From Clostridia bacterium (lineage in GTDB: Bacteria > Bacillota_A > Clostridia > Oscillospirales > CAG-272): a stretch of DNA of 14,368 nt. The position numbers were made by a program, and so were the translations under genes. Below, in pieces: positions 1-6,549 of this stretch (its first letter is position 1; the number at the start of each line of letters is the position of its first letter). The stretch covers positions 1-14,368 of the forward strand of contig JAFYPS010000003.1 in assembly GCA_017547395.1 (NCBI GenBank), read 5' to 3'. A model generated the notes under the pieces. It was not told the origin of the DNA. It worked only from the letters and a program-made list of their open reading frames with translations, and did no database searches.

Positions 1-168
1 AACTCCTTTCCCGTCTGTAACGATAGTCAGCTCAAACCAATTGAGATGCAGATGCTTTTTGATAACGGCGCCTTCGCTGCAAAAAAGTCTGCCTATCTGG
101 TGCAGACTGAAGTCTCCGAATTCTTTTGCAGGTGAAAATACATAGTCAATGTGATATAAGTTTTTCAT
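1..168 (-). CDS. AraC-family transcriptional regulator, N-terminal part (truncated by window edge)
   Basis: The first 56 codons of a protein running off the left edge. The visible part resembles the N-terminal cupin (sugar-sensing, AraC_binding) domain of AraC-type regulators: around residues 38-56 a His-rich strand (HLHLNWFELTIVTDGKG) matches the family pattern of a histidine strand followed by an F/Y-E-L strand and a G-x-G turn. The C-terminal helix-turn-helix part would lie outside the window, so the family call rests on this half only. It is divergent from the sugar-oxidoreductase operon starting at 360, the usual layout for a local AraC activator, so it probably senses the operon's substrate (inference). 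The ATG at 168 has no Shine-Dalgarno sequence in front of it and sits 6 bases downstream of a good -10 box, so the message may be leaderless. Confidence 0.72.
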   Translation of the reverse strand, partial: MKNLYHIDYVFSPAKEFGDFSLHQIGRLFCSEGAVIKKHLHLNWFELTIVTDGKGV

Positions 169-174
169 AATTGA

Positions 175-203
175 ATTGTATAACGAAAACCAAACGGTGT
201 CAA
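175..203 (-). promoter_or_regulatory. Promoter of the AraC-type regulator
   Basis: Read on the minus strand there is a perfect -35 TTGACA (203-198), a 17-base spacer and TACAAT (180-175). Transcription would begin about 7 bases further, that is at or next to the A of the ATG at 168, which predicts a leaderless message. Confidence 0.65.
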
Positions 204-213
204 GAAAAAGCAA

Positions 214-263
214 TCACTTTTTTTATAAAATTGACTAAAATATCGGCAAAAACAAAAAAGTGA
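214..263. promoter_or_regulatory. Inverted repeat in the divergent promoter region, possible operator
   Basis: TCACTTTTTT at 214-223 is exactly complementary to AAAAAAGTGA at 254-263, giving 10-base arms separated by 30 bases. The pair lies between the -35 boxes of the two divergent promoters (198-203 on minus, 288-293 on plus). That is where an AraC-type dimer controlling both directions would bind. The arms are A/T-rich, so chance occurrence is possible. Confidence 0.35.
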
Positions 264-287
264 CAAAAAACTGCGCTAAAAAAGGTA

Positions 288-315
288 TTTACATACAAGC
301 TGAAAGTGGTATAGT
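288..315 (+). promoter_or_regulatory. Promoter of the oxidoreductase operon
   Basis: TTTACA (288-293), a 16-base spacer and TATAGT (310-315), preceded by TG at 307-308, which makes an extended -10. The predicted start near 322 leaves a leader of about 38 bases containing the AGGAAGG ribosome binding site at 345-351. Confidence 0.6.
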
Positions 316-359
316 AAAGGTGTAAGATAACTTTTTCAAAAAAAAGGAAGGTTCAGGTT

Positions 360-1415
360 ATGAAAACAGTAGCGGTTATAGGTTGCGGAAGAATTGCAAA
401 CAATTCTCATTTTAAAGCGCTGTCGGCTATAGAAGACTGCCGTATCAAATATGCGTGCGACATTCTTCCCGAAAAGGCAGAAGCGGCAAAGCAGAATTTT
501 CCTAAAATCGAACAGACGATAACCGATTATAAAGTAGCTCTCGCTGACGAAGAGGTAGACGCAGTTTTTGTGCTTACTCCTAACTATGCACATTATACTA
601 TTACAATGGATGCGCTTAAAGCAGGTAAACACGTTTTCTGCGAGAAGCCGATAACGGTAAACTACGAGCTTTCCTGCGAAATGGCAAAAGAAGCCGAAAA
701 GCAAGGAAAGATGCTCAATATAGGTGTGTGCAACCGTCATCATAAGTCGGTTGAGGAAATTAAGAGAAGATACGAAAACGGAGATTTCGGAGAAATCTAT
801 CACGTTTGCTGCAGCTTCAGACATTTCCGCAGTATACCCGGTCTTGGCGGCGCATTTACCGATAAATCTCAGTCGGGCGGCGGAGTTCTTATTGACTGGG
901 GCGTACATTTTCTGGACCTTATACTGTATGTTCTCGGTGATGTAAGTCTTAAAAGTGCTTCCTGCAACGCATACAGTGAAATGGCAAAGGATATGAAGTC
1001 ATATAAATATAAAGATATGTGGGCAGAGGATACTGCCGATATCGAAAACGGCGTAAACGATGTTGACGACTTTATTTCCGGATATGTCCGCACCAATAAG
1101 GCAAACATTTCATTTACGGGTGCATGGGCGCAGAATATCGGAAAGAACGAGATGTATATAGACTTTCTTGGAGATAAGGGCGGTGCGCGTTTTCAGTACT
1201 ACGGACAGTTTACATTCTGGGACAGTGCTACGCTTAATGAAACTGTTACAAGCCACGAAATTCCCGATATGTATACCAAGGAAGATAGAGCTTTCCTTGA
1301 TTCGATATCTACCGGCGTAAAGGATAAGAACCACATTGAAAATATACTTATCAGCGCAAGGCTTCTTGACGTACTGTATGAGTCTGCTGATAAAAACGAG
1401 GAAATCAAATTATGA
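360..1415 (+). CDS. Gfo/Idh/MocA family NAD(P)-dependent oxidoreductase (first of pair)
   Basis: A 351-residue cytoplasmic dehydrogenase of the Gfo/Idh/MocA type, which oxidises or reduces a hydroxyl of a sugar, inositol or glycoside with NAD(P). The N-terminal Rossmann domain carries the dinucleotide loop GCGRIA (8-13) and the family EKP motif (95-97), whose Lys96 is the expected catalytic base. The C-terminal substrate domain has a GGG turn (173-175) followed by Asp179 and His183, the usual Asp-x3-His catalytic pair. Length is normal for the family. The start is the ATG at 360, 8 bases after AGGAAGG. Its stop overlaps the next gene's start (ATGA at 1412-1415), so the two are translationally coupled. 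It is first in a three-gene operon under a possible AraC switch. The substrate cannot be read from the sequence. Confidence 0.9.
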   Translation: MKTVAVIGCGRIANNSHFKALSAIEDCRIKYACDILPEKAEAAKQNFPKIEQTITDYKVALADEEVDAVFVLTPNYAHYTITMDALKAGKHVFCEKPITVNYELSCEMAKEAEKQGKMLNIGVCNRHHKSVEEIKRRYENGDFGEIYHVCCSFRHFRSIPGLGGAFTDKSQSGGGVLIDWGVHFLDLILYVLGDVSLKSASCNAYSEMAKDMKSYKYKDMWAEDTADIENGVNDVDDFISGYVRTNKANISFTGAWAQNIGKNEMYIDFLGDKGGARFQYYGQFTFWDSATLNETVTSHEIPDMYTKEDRAFLDSISTGVKDKNHIENILISARLLDVLYESADKNEEIKL

Positions 1416-2422
1416 AAAAACTCAGGGCTGGCATAATCGGGTGCGGACGCATTTCTATAATGCATTTTGCTTCTGCACAGGCATTGGATAAAGCGGAGCT
1501 TGTTGCTTGCTGCGATATCAAGGCCGACCGCGCTATGCATATGGCTAATGAATTCGGCGTTAGGGCATACGGCGATTACAGGGAAATGATAGAGGCGGAG
1601 AAACTTGACGTTGTACATATATGTCTGCCGCATTATCTTCACGTCCCCGTAAGTATGTATGCAATGGAGCGCGGAATTCACGTAATATGTGAAAAACCGA
1701 TGTCTATCGATTATGACAGCGCTATTAAAGCGGTTGAGTGCGCAGAGAAAAATAACGTACAGTACGGCATTATTTTTCAGTGCCGATATAACAGTTCGGT
1801 TCAGTTTGTAAAGAAGACTATTAAGTCGGGCAAGCTTGGAAAAATCATTTCCGCACGCTCTGTTCTTACCTGGGCGCGCCCTGATTCATACTATGCTGAG
1901 AGTGACTGGAAAGGCACGTGGGACAAAGAAGGCGGCGGAGTCGTTATAGACCAGGCTATTCACTCGATTGACCTTGTAAACTGGATGGTGGACAGTGAAA
2001 TGGAGAGCATTTCGTGTTCTATGGCAAACCGCGGGCATAAAATTGTCAACGTTGAGGATAGTGCCGAGGGGCTTGTTACGTACAAAAACGGAACTGTCTA
2101 CGGTTTTTACTGTATGAATAATTACGGTTGTAACGAGCCTATTGAGATAAAACTGTTTTGCGAAAACGGAACCGTTACGTTCGGCTATACCGACGCATAT
2201 ATTGTTTATAATGACGGCACGCATGAAGAAGCGCACACCGAAAACCACTCGCTTCTCGGAAAGCACGGCGAGGAGTATTGGGGTTGTCAGCATATAAATC
2301 AGATTGAACAGTTTTACAAGGCGTGTCTGGGTGAAGAAAAACTTGAACTCAGCGGAAAAGAAGCTTTGAAAATTCAGGAGCTTGTTTGTAGAATTTATGA
2401 GTGCGGAGGCATGCGAAAATGA
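1412..2422 (+). CDS. Gfo/Idh/MocA family NAD(P)-dependent oxidoreductase (second of pair)
   Basis: A 336-residue oxidoreductase of the same family as its upstream neighbour but clearly diverged from it, so a separate activity rather than a recent duplicate. Visible marks are the loop GCGRIS (10-15), the EKP motif at 94-96 with Lys95, GGG at 174-176, and the catalytic pair Asp180/His184 followed by Asp187. All residues expected for an active dehydrogenase are present. The start ATG at 1412 has GAGGA at 1398-1402 inside the end of the preceding gene and overlaps its stop by 4 bases. Its own stop overlaps the next start in the same way (ATGA at 2419-2422). Two active paralogues side by side could oxidise and later re-reduce the same sugar at one carbon, as in 3-keto-sugar chemistry (inference). 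Confidence 0.9.
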   Translation: MKKLRAGIIGCGRISIMHFASAQALDKAELVACCDIKADRAMHMANEFGVRAYGDYREMIEAEKLDVVHICLPHYLHVPVSMYAMERGIHVICEKPMSIDYDSAIKAVECAEKNNVQYGIIFQCRYNSSVQFVKKTIKSGKLGKIISARSVLTWARPDSYYAESDWKGTWDKEGGGVVIDQAIHSIDLVNWMVDSEMESISCSMANRGHKIVNVEDSAEGLVTYKNGTVYGFYCMNNYGCNEPIEIKLFCENGTVTFGYTDAYIVYNDGTHEEAHTENHSLLGKHGEEYWGCQHINQIEQFYKACLGEEKLELSGKEALKIQELVCRIYECGGMRK

Positions 2423-4098
2423 AGATAGGTGTAATCACAAACTGTTTTAAAAAGAGTCACGCCGATGGAATTGAGCTTGCGGCATCTCTTGGAATCGCAG
2501 GCGTACAGATTTATGCTACTAACGGCGACTTTTCTCCCGAAACGTTGACAGAAGAGGATAAAGCGTATTATAAAAAACTTCTTGCCGATAGAGGCCTTGT
2601 TGTGAGCGCACTTTGCGCCGATATGGGTGGGTATGGCTTTGAGCGTGCAGAGGATAACCCCGAGCGTGTGAGAAAGACAAAAAGAATTGTAGATCTCGCT
2701 GTAGAGTTTGGTACAGATATTATCACTACTCATATAGGCGTTATTCCGGAAGATAAGTCGAATCCGAGATATAAAGTAATGCTTGATGCACTTACCGAGT
2801 GCGGTCTTTATGCAAAGTCCAAGGGGGTCACGCTTGCTATTGAAACGGGACCTGAAAAGGCGAAGACCCTTCTTGCTTTTATTGAAGATACCAAGGGCGG
2901 TGTCGGCGTTAATCTTGATCCTGCAAATTTCACTATGGTTACGGGGCAGGATGCCGTAGAGGCGGTATATATTCTTAGAGATTATATTGTTCACACCCAT
3001 GCAAAAGACGGTATTATGATTGATAAAAATCAGGATCCGACAGACGTTTATCATGCATTTGCAGTCGGTGGAGTTGACGCGCTTAACGCTTGCAAGGGAT
3101 TTCGTGAAGTTCCTCTTGGAGAGGGTGAAGTTGACTGGGATGCATACCTTGCAGCGCTTCGCGATATCGGATATGACGGATTTTTGACTATTGAGCGCGA
3201 AACGGGTAACGACCCGTCCGGCGACATCAGACTTGCGGTTGATTTTTTGAAAAAGCGCACTGTTAAAAAGGTTGGATTCATCGACTATTATCTTAACGAG
3301 TGGCACGCCGACAACTATCCCAACTGGATTAAGAAATTCAGCGGCGGAGAATTTGAGGTAACATATGCTTACGGAGAGATAGAACCACCGATTAATGGCA
3401 GAATTTCCAATGAAGAATGGGCGAAAAAGCAGGGGATAGAGCTTCTTTCGACTATCGATGAGGTGGTTGAAAAAAGTGACGTTATAGTTGTACTTTCGCC
3501 TGACAATAGCGAAAGACACTATGATCTTTCCCAAAAGGCACTTGAAAGCGGCAAGCCTGTTTATATTGATAAGACTTTTGCTGACAGTAAAGAAGAGGCA
3601 CTTAAGATTTTTGCAGTTGCCGAAAAGCATGGCACTCCTTGTTATTCTTCATCTGCTCTTCGTTTTTCAACCGTATTAAATTCTGTCAACAAAGAGGGAA
3701 TCACCACCGTTACAAGCTACGGCGCGGGACATCCCGATAATTATCTCGTTCATCTTGTCGAGCCGATTACTATGCTGATGGGAACGGATATAGAAAAAGT
3801 TATGTGTACCGCTTCTTCTAACTGCTACACGTGGACACTCTGCTACAAAGACGGAAGAAAGGCTTATTGCAATATTTTTGCACGTGAAAAATGCTTCCTA
3901 ACCAAGCTTGTATATGAAAACAGAACCGAAACGGTAACTATTAACGATGCTTTTTTTGATCGTTTTATCGAAGCACTTGTTAAGTTCTTCAAAACTTCGG
4001 AGGCGCCCGTTAGCCACGCCGAAACCGTGGAAATTATGGGAATCATCGAGCTTTGCAAAAAAGCGTATGCAAATCAGGAAGAATGGATTGAAAAATAA
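2419..4098 (+). CDS. Fusion: sugar-phosphate isomerase/epimerase-like TIM barrel + degenerate Gfo/Idh/MocA-like domain
   Basis: A 559-residue two-part protein. Residues 1 to about 280 are an AP-endonuclease-2/xylose-isomerase-like TIM barrel: IETG (Glu142), NLDPAN (Asp167), HTHAKD (His192/His194) and TIERE (Glu259) are the expected metal ligands. From about residue 283 a second half resembles Gfo/Idh/MocA proteins but is degraded. The usual G-x-G-x-x-G loop reads IDYYLNEWH (288-296), EKP is replaced by DKT (384-386, Lys385 kept), and the Asp-x3-His pair is Asn441/His445. No internal ribosome binding site or start lies at the junction near 3260, so it is one polypeptide. The start is the ATG at 2419, with GGAGG at 2405-2409, overlapping the previous stop. 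Likely role: isomerase, epimerase or beta-eliminating lyase on the ketosugar made by the two upstream dehydrogenases (inference). Confidence 0.85.
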   Translation: MKIGVITNCFKKSHADGIELAASLGIAGVQIYATNGDFSPETLTEEDKAYYKKLLADRGLVVSALCADMGGYGFERAEDNPERVRKTKRIVDLAVEFGTDIITTHIGVIPEDKSNPRYKVMLDALTECGLYAKSKGVTLAIETGPEKAKTLLAFIEDTKGGVGVNLDPANFTMVTGQDAVEAVYILRDYIVHTHAKDGIMIDKNQDPTDVYHAFAVGGVDALNACKGFREVPLGEGEVDWDAYLAALRDIGYDGFLTIERETGNDPSGDIRLAVDFLKKRTVKKVGFIDYYLNEWHADNYPNWIKKFSGGEFEVTYAYGEIEPPINGRISNEEWAKKQGIELLSTIDEVVEKSDVIVVLSPDNSERHYDLSQKALESGKPVYIDKTFADSKEEALKIFAVAEKHGTPCYSSSALRFSTVLNSVNKEGITTVTSYGAGHPDNYLVHLVEPITMLMGTDIEKVMCTASSNCYTWTLCYKDGRKAYCNIFAREKCFLTKLVYENRTETVTINDAFFDRFIEALVKFFKTSEAPVSHAETVEIMGIIELCKKAYANQEEWIEK

Positions 4099-4100
4099 CA

Positions 4101-4127
4101 AAAAACAGCCCAAACGGGCTGTTTTTT
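4101..4127 (+). terminator. Intrinsic terminator of the oxidoreductase operon
   Basis: An 11-base-pair stem (4101-4111 with 4116-4126) around an AAAC loop, with GC core ACAGCCC/GGGCTGT and a run of six T. It begins 2 bases after the stop codon of the fusion gene. Confidence 0.92.
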
Positions 4128-4128
4128 A

Positions 4129-4157
4129 TTGCAGTTTGCGCTTTTTGGTGTTATAAT
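4129..4157 (+). promoter_or_regulatory. Promoter of the acyltransferase-phosphatase operon
   Basis: TTGCAG (4129-4134), a 17-base spacer and a perfect TATAAT (4152-4157) with an upstream TG (4149-4150), an extended -10. It follows directly on the terminator of the preceding operon, so the two operons are separately transcribed. Confidence 0.65.
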
Positions 4158-4189
4158 CATTATAAGTGTTACTGAATTTGGAGGGCGAA

Positions 4190-5059
4190 GTGTTAGTTCC
4201 GAATTTGCTTTGCGAAATTGGCTTTACAAAAGAAGAGCAGGAGACGTACTGTTATTATAAAAATATGATCGGTGGAACAGTAGACGAGCCTGCGAGAAAA
4301 TATATGCACGGCATAACGTCTTTTGAAGAAACCGTAGAGTCGTTAAACTGTGAGTGCATTAATAAATACACCCTTCATCTTTTGTTTTTGCTTGAGTGTA
4401 CAAGCTATTTGCTTGATAACTACACTTTAAAGGGAATAGACCGAAGTATCTTTGTTGACAGTATGAGAGATATCAAATACAAGCTTGACGAGTGCAAAAG
4501 GGTCAAGGGAGTGTTCGGAACGTTTGTTGTCAATTGGTATAAAGGCTTTTTTGAGATGACGCGGTTTGCACTCGGAAGATTGCAGTACGACGTTACGGTT
4601 CATCAGGTCGAAACACTTGAAATCGGCGGATACATAATGCAAGAAGGCGACTTTGAACTAAACTGTCATATTCCGTCTGCGGGACCTCTTACGCGTAAAA
4701 AGGTTACCGATTCTTTAAAGAGGGCGTATAACTTTTTCAATGACCGTCTCAAAGACGGAATTCTGCCCGTAAGGTGCAATTCGTGGCTTTTGTTTCCTCC
4801 TTATTCTGAGGTTTTTGGAGAAACGTCAAACACCTTGGACTTTGTTAGAAATTTCAAAATATATTCTATTACCGAGAAAGATGAGTTTGGCGATGCGTGG
4901 CGCGTTTTCAATACCCATTATGACGGGGACGTTGCAAAACTTCCGTCCGAAACCACGATGCAAAGAAGCTTTATAAACTATATCGCAAACGGCGGTACGT
5001 TCGGTACGGCAAAAGGCATTATTCTGTTTGACGGCGAGAAGATTTTGACGAAAGAATAG
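4190..5059 (+). CDS. GNAT_C-type acyltransferase-domain protein
   Basis: A 289-residue cytoplasmic protein that I recognise as the NAT_N/GNAT_C kind of acyltransferase-domain protein common in Clostridia. The clearest region is residues 163-215: CHIPSAGPL, then a helix, then CNSWLLFPP and a stretch ending in FVRNFKIYS, which follows the GNAT_C pattern of a beta strand with IPSxGPL and the SWLL motif. Such proteins are presumed acyl-CoA-dependent transferases with unproven substrates. The GTG at 4190 is chosen because GGAGGG (4180-4185) stands 4 bases before it. An in-frame GTG at 4166 would add 8 residues, but it lies almost at the predicted transcription start and has no ribosome binding site. 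It is first in an operon, 9 bases before the phosphatase gene. Confidence 0.75.
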   Translation: MLVPNLLCEIGFTKEEQETYCYYKNMIGGTVDEPARKYMHGITSFEETVESLNCECINKYTLHLLFLLECTSYLLDNYTLKGIDRSIFVDSMRDIKYKLDECKRVKGVFGTFVVNWYKGFFEMTRFALGRLQYDVTVHQVETLEIGGYIMQEGDFELNCHIPSAGPLTRKKVTDSLKRAYNFFNDRLKDGILPVRCNSWLLFPPYSEVFGETSNTLDFVRNFKIYSITEKDEFGDAWRVFNTHYDGDVAKLPSETTMQRSFINYIANGGTFGTAKGIILFDGEKILTKE

Positions 5060-5068
5060 GAGTCCTCA

Positions 5069-5674
5069 ATGATAAAGAATTATATATTTGATTTTGGCAA
5101 CGTGCTTGCAAGGTTTGATACCGATGCGCTCACTGCTGTTGCGGTAAAAGACGAAAAAGATAGAGAAATCGTTCGAAACGTAATTTTTGACCGTCTTTAT
5201 TGGGATCGCCTCGATGCAGGAACAATAACTGATGAAGAGGTGAAAGAGGGCTTTCGCAGCCGTCTTCCCGAAAGATTATACGGTGCGGCGTGTGAGGCAT
5301 ACGATCGCTGGACTATGATTGATATTCCTGTCCCCGGAATGCCGGAACTTGTCAAAGATATCAAGAAAAATGGCGGCAAACTGTTTTTGCTTTCTAATAT
5401 AAGCATCGGTTTTGCCGAGAATTATCATAAAAATCCTTTTGCAAGCGAGCTTTTCTCACGTTTTGACGGGCTTGTATTTTCAGGACCGCTCGGTATTACA
5501 AAGCCTAATAAAGAGATTTTTGAATATCTTCTGAAAACTTATTTGCTGAATGCTGAGGACTGCATTTTTGTTGATGACAGGGAAGATAATATCGCCGGTG
5601 CAGAAGCTGCAGGAATAAAAGGATATCTTTTTGACGGCGATGCTGAAAAGCTAAGAAAAATATTAAACGTTTAA
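5069..5674 (+). CDS. HAD-superfamily (subclass IA) sugar-phosphate phosphatase, YihX-like
   Basis: A 201-residue haloacid-dehalogenase-type hydrolase. Motif I is IFDFGNVL with nucleophile Asp8. The usual second Asp is Gly10, a variation typical of the YihX (alpha-glucose-1-phosphate phosphatase) branch. Motif II is LLSN (Ser109), motif III is GITKPNKEIF (Lys145) and motif IV is VDDREDN (Asp169/Asp170). Residues 15-85 form the helical cap of subclass C1. It probably removes phosphate from a small sugar phosphate in the cytoplasm, and the operon context fits a sugar intermediate. The ATG at 5069 follows a TAGGAG that overlaps the stop of the acyltransferase gene. It is third-person evidence only as to substrate: nothing in the sequence names it. 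Confidence 0.88.
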   Translation: MIKNYIFDFGNVLARFDTDALTAVAVKDEKDREIVRNVIFDRLYWDRLDAGTITDEEVKEGFRSRLPERLYGAACEAYDRWTMIDIPVPGMPELVKDIKKNGGKLFLLSNISIGFAENYHKNPFASELFSRFDGLVFSGPLGITKPNKEIFEYLLKTYLLNAEDCIFVDDREDNIAGAEAAGIKGYLFDGDAEKLRKILNV

Positions 5675-5688
5675 GGTGGCGAAAAACG

Positions 5689-6537
5689 ATGAAACTTCGA
5701 ATAATGAGCAATAATATTTGGTGGATAGACAACAATTCACCCGCGTGGGAAGAGAAGGGAGAGAATTGTTCCGCCGAGGTCAGAATTCCCGGATTTGTCC
5801 GCATGTACTCTGAAACCAATCCCGACGTTATAGGCATTCAGGAGTGCAGCCGTAAAATGGTTGACCTTTTAATGCGCGAAATATCTGCAAAAAAATTGCC
5901 ATATGCGCTTGCGTGGGGCAAGGATACGCCTGTTCTTTACCGTACAGACAGGTTTGAGCTTGTTAATACAGAGTTTCTTATTTATCCCGAGAAAGTACAG
6001 GGGTACGAGGGATCTTTCAATAATCATCTTACAAAATCGTATTGTATAGCAGTTTTGCGTATTAAGGAAAGCGGAAAGTTGTTTATATTTGCATCCACAC
6101 ACCTTTGGTGGATGTCTTCCGACCCTGCCTCGAAAAACTACGCTCAGTATTCGGATGAAGCGCGAGAATATCAACTCAAGATGCTTATTGACAGAGTAAC
6201 AGAACTTGAAAAAAAGTACGGTTGTCCAAGTATTATTGCGGGCGATATGAATACAAGGTATGATTCTCTTGCGCTGAAAGCCGCTTTTGTGCGCGGATAC
6301 GTACACGCTCACGACGTAGCCGCTGAATATGCCGATGAAACTATGGGAATGCACTACTGTTACGGAGACAGATTTGATACCAAACCGTATCAAAAGGGCT
6401 TTACCGAGTCTATCGACCATATACTTCTTCGCGGATTTGAGGACGGATTTGTACGTCGTTTCGAGCGTTTTTCCCCCGACTATTATATGCCTCTTTCCGA
6501 CCATTTTCCGGTCTGGATTGACGTTGAATTAAACTAA
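5689..6537 (+). CDS. Endonuclease/exonuclease/phosphatase-family metal-dependent hydrolase
   Basis: A 282-residue protein with the DNase I-like fold of Mg-dependent phosphoesterases. The catalytic set is in order: Asn9 (SNNIWW), Glu52 (IGIQE), His138 (STHLWW), Asp186 and Asn188 (AGDMNT), Asp243 (SIDHIL) and the SDH triad end Asp271/His272. No signal peptide or membrane segment is present, so it acts inside the cell. Family members cut nucleic acids, inositol phosphates, sphingomyelin or other phosphodiesters. In an operon with a HAD phosphatase and a GH28-like protein, a phosphodiester- or phosphate-bearing glycan or lipid headgroup is plausible, but this is inference. It lies 14 bases after the HAD gene with AGGTGG before the ATG. 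Confidence 0.87.
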   Translation: MKLRIMSNNIWWIDNNSPAWEEKGENCSAEVRIPGFVRMYSETNPDVIGIQECSRKMVDLLMREISAKKLPYALAWGKDTPVLYRTDRFELVNTEFLIYPEKVQGYEGSFNNHLTKSYCIAVLRIKESGKLFIFASTHLWWMSSDPASKNYAQYSDEAREYQLKMLIDRVTELEKKYGCPSIIAGDMNTRYDSLALKAAFVRGYVHAHDVAAEYADETMGMHYCYGDRFDTKPYQKGFTESIDHILLRGFEDGFVRRFERFSPDYYMPLSDHFPVWIDVELN

Positions 6538-6549
6538 GGAGAATATTTT

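Noticed and set aside
2395..3630. Long open frame of 411 codons on the minus strand opposite the fusion gene
   Set aside because: The translation has no recognisable domain, is opposite a well-supported gene with motifs, and no ribosome binding site or promoter supports it. It is a shadow of the coding strand.
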